64,000 nt of DNA from Stentor coeruleus (lineage: Eukaryota > Ciliophora > Heterotrichea > Heterotrichida > Stentoridae): positions 1 through 64,000 of the forward strand of contig MPUH01000087.1 in assembly GCA_001970955.1 (NCBI GenBank), read 5' to 3'. A program made the position numbers and the translations under genes. The notes under the pieces are model-generated. The model saw only the letters and a list, made by a program, of their open reading frames with translations, was not told the DNA's origin and ran no database searches. This document shows positions 49,374 through 59,322 of the stretch, piece by piece (the first letter of the stretch is position 1; each line of letters begins with the position of its first letter).

Positions 49374-51047
49374 TTATATAGCAGCCATGCTTTGTGGGCC
49401 TCCTCCAAGATCAGGGTCTTCATTTCTCTGCCTTCCTCTATCTAATTTTTTGCTATCATTATGAAAATGCGTGTAAATATTTGGTAGCTGCCTTGCTGAT
49501 TGTTGATTAGAAGACTCTTCAATGGTAATAACATTATCAAAAGGCTTAACCAAAACCCTATTAAAAATCCCACTTCGTAAATTTTTCAGTTGTAAATTTT
49601 CATATTGTGAATCCTGAGGATAAAGAAGTTTAACTTTTTTCTTCATAGCCATATGTTTCGTTCTTGGACTAGCTTTTATACCATTTTCTTCATCTATGTT
49701 AAACATTTGGTTATCTTCAATTGCACTTTTTTTCTTTTTTCCATTCCTTTCTACAGACCCTACATATTCTCCATTTTTAATCCCTTCTTTGCTTTTTTGC
49801 CTTTCGAGTTTTATCTCAGATTTTATATCTATAGTTTGATCAATATGAAAAGGAGAAGCTCTAAACTTGACTGAAAAGTTATCCTTATTAGTAGTGCTCT
49901 TATTTGTGAATTTCTCTGGCTGGACGAAAATTTGTGTCTCTTTAATAGTCAGTGGCGCAGGTGAATAGCTACTATCATCCTTCTGCCTATTTTGTTTTTT
50001 AGTATCAATAGCTTGATTAGATATCAAATACATCCTTTTATTTTTAGAAATCGCAACTCCAGCTGGGTATCTGCTTTTAGCTTTAGATGAGTCTGTCCTT
50101 GTAATCGAAGCTGTAGTTTGAGGCCTTTCATAATTCTCATTTAAATATGGATGCTGCAATGCTTCACTAGCAGTCATTCTCTCAGTAGGTTCCATTTTCA
50201 GTAATCTATACATAAAATCAATAGCTTTCCTATCAACTTTCAAGTACCTTTTTTCTAGAGTTTCGAACTTTGTGATTTCCGGGAACTTCAAACCTAAATA
50301 TCTTGGGTTTTTCTGAAATAACTCTTGTTGGAAAGATGTCAGTGGCCCAAGAACTTTTTGTATTAGATACAATTGGTCAATTTCACTTTCACCTGGGAAA
50401 AGAGGCTGACCATCTATAATCTCACCCATAATACACCCAATTGCCCACATATCCACAGGTTTACCATACTCAGCTCCACCTAAAAGAAGCTCAGGAGACC
50501 GGTACCAACGTGTTGCCACATAGTCAGTCAATGTTGCTCCTGAACTTGGTAAAGTCCTAGCAAAACCGAAATCACATAGCTTTAAACCATCAAGTCTATG
50601 TTTTGCTTACGGTGAGACTAAAAGATTTTCAGGCTTGATATCACGATGTATGATGTCTTGTTTATGGCAATAGTCTATAGCACTACATAACTGCCTTATA
50701 AGTTTTTTAACTCTTGATGGCTGTTTAGGGATTACTTCTAAGCCAGTTGAACAGGTTTCTAGGATTTCTAATAAATTTTTTTCAACGTATTCAAACACCA
50801 GATAGAGTCTACCTTTTCTCCTAAATGCTTCTTTTAATTGGACTATGCTATCATGTCTAAGCATTCTGAGGATTTTTATTTCCCGACGAGTGGTTTTTAA
50901 AGTAGATTCATCTTCTTCAGATTCTTTGAATTTTTTTATTGCTACTACGTCACCGGTGTCTTTATTTCGACATTTGAGTACAACGCCATATGCTCCTAAT
51001 TGGGCCTTACCTTCACCGACTACTCCGATAACTTCGTATTTGTTCAT
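49374..51047 (-). CDS. CDKL5: CDKL5-type cyclin-dependent-kinase-like kinase
   Basis: Three exons (51047-51011, 50995-50611, 50595-49374) join across two 15-nt introns to give 547 residues. The spliced kinase domain reads [14 protein letters not shown] at the glycine loop, [21 protein letters not shown]-type [46 protein letters not shown] and [18 protein letters not shown]. These are CDKL5 signatures, with TDY in place of the TEY activation motif. It continues with [15 protein letters not shown]. The remaining C-terminal tail of about 250 residues is Lys/Ser-rich and disordered. CDKL kinases regulate cilium length in algae, ciliates and animals. The 3' part and 5' part appear as separate frames unless the introns are removed. 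Confidence 0.92.
50596..50610 (-). other. 15-nt intron in CDKL5-type gene (second)
   Basis: The intron reads GTAAGCAAAACATAG on the minus strand. Removing it joins ..ENLLVSP to [10 protein letters not shown], the normal catalytic-loop to DFG spacing. Confidence 0.95.
50996..51010 (-). other. Silent in-frame 15-nt intron in CDKL5-type gene (first)
   Basis: The intron reads GTAAGGCCCAATTAG on the minus strand, in a phase that contains no stop. Left in, it adds five residues (KAQLG) inside the glycine loop. Removed, it gives the canonical GEGAYGVV. Confidence 0.9.
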
Positions 51048-52219
51048 TATATTTGAATAATTAGAGTGTGCTGGGTAAACGAAAATTTTGGAATTTTATT
51101 GGAAGTTGCTTTTTGAAAGTTAGGGAAAGTCGGTGATTTTAAGATTGGGAAAATAAACTGAATGGATGGGAGGATAGATAGAATATTAATTTTAGTTTAA
51201 TGGGTTAAAAGCTGATGGAGAAGGAAGGGGATTATATTTAAATGAGTTTTAATCTAGGGAAAATTGATTTTTTGTGGAAGAAATGGACAACTTTAGTTAG
51301 AATTATTGATCTAGGGAATCTTGTGGCATATATGAAGTGATTTTGCTTTGGGTTGGATTTTTGAAGCTTTTTTTAATAAGAAGAATCATATGAGTTGAAG
51401 ATTATTTATAAAATAGTTATAAAGATTAAACTTTTGCTATAAGTTTCTTTGGATACTTTAAATATGTTATAGTTTATTTTTACAGTATAATAATTTTTCT
51501 ACTATTTAAAAGAATATACAATTGATTATTAAGATCTTAGTTATTTTTATTATATTTCAGCTTTTTGTTTATAAATTTTTATTTAACTTTGATGCTTTAT
51601 ATGTGATTATTTTATAACAAAAACTTCAAACACTTTTTCCTGTTTATTACATTAGAAATTGTGTGATGGAATAATAAGGTTTTTTTTAGTAATACAAAAT
51701 GTAATATAGAAATTTATTTCAAACTTAGATATTATAATTCTGTTATAAAATTTATTAATTATTTAAGGGAATCCTTAGCATTCTGTATAAACAGTTAATT
51801 TAAAGTTTCATTATAGGGTATTATTCTAAGTTCTAAGGGAATTAGTAATAAGCTTAAAATATATCCAAAGCAAATTTTAAAATCCTATCAATAGCAAATC
51901 ATCAATATTGTATACAATTCCAAGAGAAAAAACTATCTCTACATCATGGCGAATTTTTATGATCCCTATTCTAATCTACTGATTTTCAATTCTGGCAGAT
52001 AAAATTATAGTCTTACGCGATATAAATAAATACTATTTTCAAACAATATTTTCACAAAGCCGCCCATCTCTCAAAGTCAAAAGCCAACATATCAAATTCC
52101 AAATCAGCCTATAAAACACCTAAACCTACTAAAAACCCTTTTCACATCCAAACCCTACTAAAAAGCAATACTTATTCCATAAGAAATAAACTACTTAATT
52201 CTCTGAATAGAGCATCTAT
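51048..52219. other. 1.2-kb gap: skewed upstream region then AT-rich DNA
   Basis: From 51061 to about 51360 the plus strand is rich in G and poor in C, upstream of the minus-strand CDKL5-type gene. Beyond that it is plain AT-rich DNA up to the MYB gene's end. No gene is seen. Confidence 0.5.
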
Positions 52220-53023
52220 CTAGCAAACCATATCATCTGAATTAATACTTGCTATCTCGGCAATACTCTGCATAATACCAGCAGCAGTAATATTAGGGTC
52301 TATATCTAAATAAATATAGTCAGGTTTAACATAGTACAATTTATGAGAATTCACTTTGCTAGGTGTAGAAGACTCAGAAGAAATTTCTTCAAGGTCAGTT
52401 TTCATAGACTCGCAATCAATTTTTTTTTCAGTCATCTCAAGGACATTTGGTACTATCTCATGCTTATCAAGTTGATCTTGCAAAAAACAAAAGACTAAAT
52501 CTTCCGATCTTCGCTTTCCAGACTCAATTTCCTTTTTTACAAGCTTGATTTTTCTTTTAAGCGTTGAGTTCCAATGGTTTTTGATAGAATTATCAGTTCG
52601 TCCAGGGAGGAGTTTAGCAATTTCTGCCCAGCGGTTGCCCAGTTTTGAATGCGCTTTGAGGATTTGTACATCTTCCTCAGGCGTCCATGGATAATGTTTG
52701 ATATCAGGGTTAAGGTGGTTGTGCCATCTTTCACGGCACTGTTTGCCAATCCTTCCAGGTAAGTAGCTGGCTATAGTGCTCCATTGTTTAGGGCCTAGTT
52801 TTTTAACAAGGCTTATAACGATTTCATCCTCTTCTTCACTCCAAGCGCCTTTGATGATTTCAGTTAATGGCTTTTTGTTTCCCCTCTTCTCGGATCGGAG
52901 TTTTTTTTCTATAGCCCGATAGCTTTGCTGTTTGGAAGTATTTATTGAGGAACTTTGTGTGGAGGCCACTAAGGCCCATGGCTCGCTTGATAGTTGGGTA
53001 GTCTCACCATTAATCATCTTCAT
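52220..53023 (-). CDS. R2R3 MYB transcription factor
   Basis: A 267-residue protein with two MYB repeats at about residues 58-160. The first contains [16 protein letters not shown] and [17 protein letters not shown]; the second [20 protein letters not shown] and [18 protein letters not shown]. These match repeats R2 and R3 of animal c-Myb almost residue for residue, including the DNA-reading helices, so the protein should bind a Myb recognition element (AACNG type). R1 is absent. The C-terminal 100 residues are acidic and may activate transcription. The target genes are unknown. The ATG is preceded by CGTCATAA, and a second ATG follows two codons later. Confidence 0.95.
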   Translation of the reverse strand: MKMINGETTQLSSEPWALVASTQSSSINTSKQQSYRAIEKKLRSEKRGNKKPLTEIIKGAWSEEEDEIVISLVKKLGPKQWSTIASYLPGRIGKQCRERWHNHLNPDIKHYPWTPEEDVQILKAHSKLGNRWAEIAKLLPGRTDNSIKNHWNSTLKRKIKLVKKEIESGKRRSEDLVFCFLQDQLDKHEIVPNVLEMTEKKIDCESMKTDLEEISSESSTPSKVNSHKLYYVKPDYIYLDIDPNITAAGIMQSIAEIASINSDDMVC

Positions 53024-53511
53024 TTATGACGATTATCGAAGTTTTTTTACGTAGATTTTTAGAAATGGAAGATAGAGGATTCGATAGAGAATTTTTTGAT
53101 AAATGCAAGATGATGATTCTATTTGAGTTTTAGTTTGGAAGTTAAGGTAGTTTGTAAATGGAGGTTGATGGAAATTTGGATTTGGAAGGAGGATTTGGAG
53201 GGAGTTTGAAATACTGATAGTATTGATTAGGGGGTTTGGAATTGGTTATGTGAAAGATGAGTTGAAGGATTAAGAAAAAAGTGGTAGGTGTAGAAAATTG
53301 TGCAGATATGGCTAATTGGTGTATAAGAGGATATTAAGGAGTTATGGATGCTATGATTTAAATAACTGAGGATATGTAATTATAAGATTGAGTAATTTAA
53401 GTAATTTATGTTACTTGATGAAATTATATGTAATTATAGTAATAATATTATATAGCAAAATGGTGTAAGCTTGGTAGTTTAAAATGAACTATTCTTATAT
53501 AAAATAGCATA
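53024..53511. other. Gap with strong G-over-C skew on the plus strand
   Basis: Between the divergent MYB and LC8 starts. From 53041 to about 53350 the plus strand has many G and only a handful of C. The MYB side therefore has a C-rich, G-poor sense strand. No gene is claimed. Confidence 0.5.
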
Positions 53512-53781
53512 ATGGCAGATTACAAAGCAGAAATAAAAAGTGCTGATATGACTGATGATATGCAGCAAGATGCTATAGAAACTGCTGTTCAGGCAATCCA
53601 AACAGAGACCGCGCATAAAAGCATAGCAGCTTATTTGAAAAAGGAGTTCGATAAAAAATACGGCCCAACTTGGCATTGTATTGTGGGCAAAAACTATGGC
53701 TCTTTTGTCACTCATGAAGCACAGCATTTTATCTACTTTTTCTTAGACGACCTTGCAATTTTATTATTTAAGTCCGCTTAG
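53512..53781 (+). CDS. DYNLL: Dynein light chain LC8
   Basis: An 89-residue protein matching LC8/DYNLL over its full length: [54 protein letters not shown] and [10 protein letters not shown]8 is a homodimer that clamps short linear motifs in dynein intermediate chains, radial spokes and many other partners. All residues of the binding groove I can recall are kept. It starts at the first ATG, in the context AGCATAATGG. It has no intron. Confidence 0.97.
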   Translation: MADYKAEIKSADMTDDMQQDAIETAVQAIQTETAHKSIAAYLKKEFDKKYGPTWHCIVGKNYGSFVTHEAQHFIYFFLDDLAILLFKSA

Positions 53782-54341
53782 CATTGCTTATTTTACATAA
53801 TCTTGTCATTTCATTATATAAAAATCATCAATTACCTTGAAATCCTAGCAAACTATAAAAATATCAGTTTTTCATACAAAAACCTAGAAACACTCTTAAA
53901 AACTTTCAAATGATAAAAATTTGTATAAAAAGGTTAATTAATTCACTAATTTGCCTTGAGTACGTAGCATTTCCCCTAAGTTTTAAACAAAAGTCATACA
54001 AGAAACCCTATGATAAACATAATTTTCTGTGGTTGTGTATAAAATTAACATAATTATAAGTTTTTTTTCTTAGTATATTAAAACTTTTTAAGTTTTTCTA
54101 TGTTTTTAAAACTCTTTTTTAAATATCCTCATCAGTAACTACAATATTAATATTTTTACCAATAAACGCTTAAGCATTCTGGTAAAAATTTAAAGCCCTG
54201 ATGTGTTTTTCAATAGGCAAAATCGAGTTGCAAAACTTTTACTAAACCATTTCTATAAATTCTAAGCACTTTCTCATCATATCAACGAAATCTTCATCAT
54301 CCTCAAAAAACTCCTCCAAATAAAACTACAAATTATAAAAT
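53782..54341. promoter_or_regulatory. Upstream region of B9D1, C-rich and G-poor on the sense strand
   Basis: The 100 bp before the B9D1 ATG holds about two dozen C and two G. The opposite strand carries a protein-like but stop-interrupted frame over about 53990-54330, discussed in the findings. No gene is claimed. Confidence 0.4.
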
Positions 54342-55106
54342 ATGAGTTTATTATATGGAACACGTGAAAACGAAGACCATCAAGCAAAGGATTTCACCTA
54401 CAAAGCTGAAACTGGTCCGCTCGCTGAAGGTTTACCTGAAGATTACAAATACCCAGATGATGGTGGTCTAACCCGTAAAGGCTTTCAAAGAAAATCACGA
54501 CTTCTAGAGCCTCCCGCTCCAATTTCAGATGAGCCCTACGACCCAGAAAGTGAATTAGCCTCATTTCTCTATATGAACATAACTGGGCAAATTGAAACTT
54601 CCAATATTATAACAACCGATTTAGTCCAAGTCAAATATACATTTATAACAGGTTCAGAATGGGACTTAATTGATGGGAAGAAATCTCAAGAAAGCCAATT
54701 TGCCAAAAGAATCCCAGGTAGTAATCTTGTCACTTGGAATATGGAATTTCAAGTTGGTTATAGATCACTTTCTCCTGAAGGATGGCCTGTTATTGTTATT
54801 GAGCTTAGAAGTCCAACTAGAACTCCTGATGTAAATCAAATAAAAGGATATGCTTGTGTTCATGTTCCTACTTTTCCAGGTACAACAACTAAGATTGCTA
54901 AGATTTTCTGTCCAGTTAAAGATACTTGGTGGAGTATGATGAAAGCAAAATTGTGGGGACCGCAATGTGAAATTATTGAAGACCCACAACAAATTGCGGA
55001 TTGTGAAGGAAGAGAAGTCACTTCAGTGTTTTATAGTGGACAGGTTAATGTAACTTTTAATGTTACACAGAGAAATTTTGAACGATTTGGATATAAAACT
55101 TTTTAG
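54342..55106 (+). CDS. B9D1: B9 domain protein B9D1 (transition zone)
   Basis: A 254-residue protein with a C-terminal B9 (C2-like) domain from about residue 75. Family landmarks are FLYMNITGQIETSNI, GSEWDLIDG, VTWNMEFQVGYRSLSPEGWP, KGYACVHVPTFPGTTTK and EGREVTSVFYSGQVNVTFNV. These align in order with human B9D1/MKSR1. B9D1 forms a complex with B9D2 and MKS1 at the ciliary transition zone, where it helps gate membrane proteins. The N-terminal 70 residues, charged and proline-containing, extend beyond the human protein and are probably disordered. The frame is intact and starts at the first ATG. Confidence 0.93.
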   Translation: MSLLYGTRENEDHQAKDFTYKAETGPLAEGLPEDYKYPDDGGLTRKGFQRKSRLLEPPAPISDEPYDPESELASFLYMNITGQIETSNIITTDLVQVKYTFITGSEWDLIDGKKSQESQFAKRIPGSNLVTWNMEFQVGYRSLSPEGWPVIVIELRSPTRTPDVNQIKGYACVHVPTFPGTTTKIAKIFCPVKDTWWSMMKAKLWGPQCEIIEDPQQIADCEGREVTSVFYSGQVNVTFNVTQRNFERFGYKTF

Positions 55107-55388
55107 ATAATTTTTTAGATGAGATGCTGCAAATGTGATTTTTTTATTATAAAGGATTTTTATGATAGCTTTATCGAAGAATTTGGATTGTTATGATTGA
55201 TGATTGCTAGGATACTATTTTATGTAATTTTGATTATCAGTTAGGCGAAAAATTAAAAGATTTAACATATTATAATTGATGATAATATGAACTACTATTA
55301 ATACTTATTGAAATTTAGTTGAAAACAAGCACATTTAAATGGTAATTGTATTTTATATACAATTTACTTAAAATCTAATAAAATTCAT

Positions 55389-56198
55389 TTATAATATTAA
55401 AACTTCCTTAAGAATCATTCTCTGTATCCACTTCGGCTGTGTTTCTACAAACAAAACTCTCTCACTTCCAATTTCTTCAATTTTTTCTTCCTCCAACTCA
55501 TCTTCCTCTCTAATCTCTATCCCATCTTCATCATATTTTTCACACAAATCCTTACATTCTCCAACAGAAAATCCTAATTCATTGATCATATCCCTCAAAA
55601 TAAACTCTTTAAGTTTCCTCCAATTTTTTTCACAATCATATCCATGTTTTTCATACAAACAGCACTTAAAATTAAATTCTTTACATAGTCTTTTGCAATC
55701 ATAATCAGTAAAAATATAATTTACATACAAATTAAATGCTTCTCGAACTTCAGGCATTTCAAAAAACATTTTGCAAAAACTTATATTGTAACTTTTGAAT
55801 TCTTTTCCTGGGATTTTATCTTTAGTTGATGAGAATGTTTTTAGAATTTCTTTGTTTGAATTAAAATGATGGGCCATTAAGTTCCATTGAGCTTTGACCT
55901 CATTTGAAATTATATTAAATTTTCCTATTTTTTTTGGATTAGATTTTTTTGATAATAAACGTATGGATTTTTTAGTCCCACGGATGATTTTGCATCGGAT
56001 GTACTCTTTTTTTGGGCAACTTACACGGGTTTTATTTGGGCTGATTTTGGATTTGATATTTTTGTAGAAGCTGCTGATTGTTTTAGTTCTTTTTACAAAG
56101 GATCTATTAATTTTGGATATATCTAATGATACTTTTTCATATGAATGTGAGTATTCTGAAATATTTGTCGAATTGTCAAATTGATCATCGAATAACAT
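55389..56198 (-). CDS. Hypothetical protein with Cys-containing helical domain
   Basis: A 269-residue intact frame. The first 110 residues are basic (SPNKTRVSCPKKEYIRCKI). The middle (about 140-220) is a helical region with several Cys (DYDCKRLCKEFNFKCCLYE, GYDCEKNWRKLKEF). A strongly acidic run follows (EEDELEEEKIEEIGSE). No family is recognised. An Arg/Lys-rich head with an acidic tail could suggest a nucleic-acid or ribosome link, but this is only a guess. Confidence 0.65.
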   Translation of the reverse strand: MLFDDQFDNSTNISEYSHSYEKVSLDISKINRSFVKRTKTISSFYKNIKSKISPNKTRVSCPKKEYIRCKIIRGTKKSIRLLSKKSNPKKIGKFNIISNEVKAQWNLMAHHFNSNKEILKTFSSTKDKIPGKEFKSYNISFCKMFFEMPEVREAFNLYVNYIFTDYDCKRLCKEFNFKCCLYEKHGYDCEKNWRKLKEFILRDMINELGFSVGECKDLCEKYDEDGIEIREEDELEEEKIEEIGSERVLFVETQPKWIQRMILKEVLIL

Positions 56199-56793
56199 AA
56201 TTATAGACTATTTTTTTAATAATCTTCAAATAATCAAAAAAAAAAATGGAAATAGATTACGAGGATAATTTGAGATTTAAAAGTCAAATAATAATTGAAA
56301 TGAGCACTTACTACTTAGGGATTGTGTTTGAAATTAAGCAAAAATATATACAGAAATTAACAAGATAATATTTATATTGGAAAATAAGATTAGGATTATA
56401 TAATTTTTACACAAAGAGTCCAGGCAAATTACTTAATATTTATACTGAAACTTACAACAAACTATATTTCTGCACTTTTTTCAAATCAAATTTTATATAT
56501 ATATATAAAAAAGCTATTTAGTTTCTTACAAGTTTCATATAAAAACAATTCCTATAAATAGTATAGCAAAATAACAAAAAAAATTATATAAAATTTACTT
56601 ATCTTAGCTTATAAATAATCACCTAACTTCAAATAATCTCTATTTTAAAATGCGAAAATCCAATTTTTCTAATACCCACACTTCTATTTCTAAAAACTAA
56701 AATCCTCATTGTATCTAAATATAAACCTTCTCACTCATAATATTTTTCTCCTAAATAAAACTATAAATATTAACCCCACAGCCATACCTAAAT
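56199..56793. other. AT-rich gap, no gene seen
   Basis: About 600 bp with a short (TA)n run near 56498-56510. No gene or RNA is seen. Confidence 0.5.
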
Positions 56794-57984
56794 TTATTCA
56801 GTCATCATATCCGGTGGGGGGACATAATACTCAATCTTCCCAGCAACCCAGTCATTCAAAACAATTTTCCCCGCAGCATCTAAATCTGCAATTCCCCCTT
56901 TCTTCAGTTTCCCTCTTTTCCTAGCTAAATTCCCTAAAAAGTTACTAACATCACTAAATTCCTCAATCCCATATATCTCAAGCATTTTCTGCCTTGACAC
57001 TTTTTCCAATATCCTCTGCACAGGTCTTAAAAAATCATCAACCATATCAATTTTCACAACATTTCTCAAAACCATATCAGGGTCAAAACTTGTGTCAAAA
57101 ACTATCCCAGGACAGTCTAAAATCTTAATATTGCTTTCAATTTCAACTTCTTGTATACATTTAGTAAATCCAGGTGTACTTGAAACCCCTACTGCTTTAG
57201 ACCTTCTTAATGAGTTAATAACACTACTTTTACCAACATTTGGATATCCAACAACACCAACTGTAACAGCTTTTTTGATATCCCCACTTCTCATATAGTT
57301 TTTTATAATACCCATTAAAGCTTCAATTCCAAGTGCTTTGTTACCATCAAGCATACTTTGGCTAAATGATGTACCCATAGAAGTTTTGTAAAATGATGCT
57401 GAGGAAAGATGATTGTTTTGTTCTTGGGTGTTAGATCTAAAAAGAACACATGGGAAATTAGCTGTTATTAGGTTGTACCAAGCTGTTGCTATATTTCCTG
57501 GGATGAGGTCGATTTTGTTAAGAACGACTATTAAGCGTTTGTTACCATAGGATAAGACTTTGTTTTCAATTTCTTGGCATCTGTAGCCTTGTGGATCTCT
57601 CGCATCAAGGACTTCTAGGATTATGTCAGCTGATTCGATCACTTTTAAGAGCTCTTTGAAATAGGACTTTCGTGATGAGTCCATGTAATTGTTAGAAGAA
57701 ATGCTAGAAGGCGCATTGTAAGATAAATTAGCAGAAGTTGCATGGGAAATATACTCTTCGAAAGATTTAGGGTTTTTTTTAAGGAGTTTTTGGATTTGGG
57801 ACTTTCGGTCATTGGTTGGCTTTTTTCTGCAGAGTTCTGAGACCATATCGTTTTTAATTGAGGTCAGGTTGGGTAGGCCAGGATCTTTTTTTAGAGTTTT
57901 TTTCACATGGAAGTCTTTTTTGCTGCTTCTTTTGTGCTTTTTTTGGTCCTTCGTGTGTCCTTTGTGCCCTTTGTGATCTTTCAT
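56794..57984 (-). CDS. GNL3L: Nucleolar GTPase GNL3L/nucleostemin family
   Basis: A 396-residue circularly permuted GTPase. The N-terminal 70 residues are Lys/His-rich, as in nucleolar-targeted members. The G motifs occur in permuted order: DARDPQGYR, then NKIDL near residue 157 (G4), GYPNVGKSSVINSLRRSK near 248 (G1), GFTK (G2) and DCPG (G3). The C-terminal RGKLKKGGIADLDAAGKIVL and WVAGKIEYYVPP match GNL3L/nucleostemin/Grn1. These GTPases act in pre-60S ribosome maturation and rRNA processing in the nucleolus. The long coiled region of animal nucleostemin is reduced. The frame is intact. Confidence 0.93.
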   Translation of the reverse strand: MKDHKGHKGHTKDQKKHKRSSKKDFHVKKTLKKDPGLPNLTSIKNDMVSELCRKKPTNDRKSQIQKLLKKNPKSFEEYISHATSANLSYNAPSSISSNNYMDSSRKSYFKELLKVIESADIILEVLDARDPQGYRCQEIENKVLSYGNKRLIVVLNKIDLIPGNIATAWYNLITANFPCVLFRSNTQEQNNHLSSASFYKTSMGTSFSQSMLDGNKALGIEALMGIIKNYMRSGDIKKAVTVGVVGYPNVGKSSVINSLRRSKAVGVSSTPGFTKCIQEVEIESNIKILDCPGIVFDTSFDPDMVLRNVVKIDMVDDFLRPVQRILEKVSRQKMLEIYGIEEFSDVSNFLGNLARKRGKLKKGGIADLDAAGKIVLNDWVAGKIEYYVPPPDMMTE

Positions 57985-58360
57985 GCTGGATCCAAGAATT
58001 ATTATTATGAAAAAAATGATTTTTATGGATTTACTTGAAAAGCCGAAACTTATTGTAGAGATTTTATGGTTTATAGGAATTTGTATAAAGTATTTTGAAG
58101 ATTTTGATATAAATAGTATAGTAAATTATTATATGATGCTATAATGAGAACTATTTAAGAACATATTATATAAAACACAGCTTAAAAAAGTGATTATCAT
58201 TATTTATCTATAAAAATATTATATCAGTGCACAAATTCTTATATAAAACACCCAAAAGCAACCATCTTGCATCACAAAATTTATTATTAAATTAATCTAT
58301 TGTTCATCCTATATCTTAAAAGATACCGTATTTTCTAAACCCAATCTTCATATCCTATAT
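57985..58360. promoter_or_regulatory. Shared upstream gap of GNL3L and the next gene
   Basis: A 376-bp gap between divergent starts. The 100 bp before the plus-strand ATG is C-rich and G-poor on the sense strand. No motif is recognised. Confidence 0.35.
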
Positions 58361-58948
58361 ATGAAAAACGAGGTTTCTGAGTTCCAACTAACTGATACAG
58401 CAGAGTCAAATCTAGCTACAACACTAAAATCTATAACATCAGAGCTAAGCCTATGCATAAACCTACAATTCAGCCGAATCAACAAAAAACAAAGTAATGA
58501 TCTCTTCACAAAACCTGAAACAGACTATTACTCTGAAGAGGAACTCGTTACTTTATGCAAAGATCTCTCATTAATCCTCCTAAACTCAATAGAAAACAAA
58601 GATGAAATTGATCTTGTTAAACTCATCCTATCATTAGAACCTTGTTATTTACGAAGAAGCTCAGTAGATGAAATTATCAAACTTTTATGTACAGAAAATG
58701 ATGACTTTCTTGATGAATATTCCATGCTTTCATTTGCTTATTGGAAAGCTCTGAAATATCAACGTTCTCTTAATGATAAAATCAATGAACTGAATGACTT
58801 GAATTTAAAACTTTGTTTACAGTTACAGTCAATACAGTGTAAATGTGAGCAAAGAGCTAATGAACTTGAAATGGTTTATAGTGAAATACTCATACAGAAA
58901 ATGTATTTAAGCTCTTTGAAAAGCCAATTAAGATTTAGTTCAAATTAG
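58361..58948 (+). CDS. Hypothetical protein with C-terminal coiled coil
   Basis: A 195-residue intact frame. It is helical throughout with a leucine-rich, acidic middle (EEELVTLCKDLSLILLNS) and a coiled-coil tail (about 125-190). Residues SMLSFAYWKALKYQRSL resemble a single Sfi1-type centrin-binding motif, and a similar FAYWK motif ends the next gene. No family is recognised. The ATG follows TATAT. Confidence 0.65.
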   Translation: MKNEVSEFQLTDTAESNLATTLKSITSELSLCINLQFSRINKKQSNDLFTKPETDYYSEEELVTLCKDLSLILLNSIENKDEIDLVKLILSLEPCYLRRSSVDEIIKLLCTENDDFLDEYSMLSFAYWKALKYQRSLNDKINELNDLNLKLCLQLQSIQCKCEQRANELEMVYSEILIQKMYLSSLKSQLRFSSN

Positions 58949-59322
58949 TTATATTAAATATTATGATAATTGTATTTATATAAGGATTTGTGGAATATTA
59001 TTAATAGTTTCAGTATTCTGATAATAGTAGTAATAAAAACGTATGCTTGATTTTTACATAAATAATATTCATAATCGAAGACACTACATAAATTTTTTTC
59101 CCCATAGTTAATATAGGAAAACAACGGTATTTTTTCCTTCTAGACTATAGGCCAAATCTGTATTTGAATCAGTATGAATTCAACAAAAATTTTTAAGTCA
59201 AATTCTGCATTTTAAACAGTAGATACTTCAAAGATCCTAATAGAAAAATACTTTGAGATATCAGCTAAGAATATTATCTGAATAGAAATCTCACAAATAT
59301 TTTTTATAATATAATCATTAAC
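58949..59322. other. Convergent gap, no gene seen
   Basis: A 374-bp AT-rich gap between two convergent genes. No terminator motif is recognised. Confidence 0.5.

Noticed and set aside
53041-53350. Purine-rich plus-strand stretch as a coding region
   Set aside because: Dense TAG/TGA/TAA stops; better explained as skewed upstream DNA of the MYB gene.
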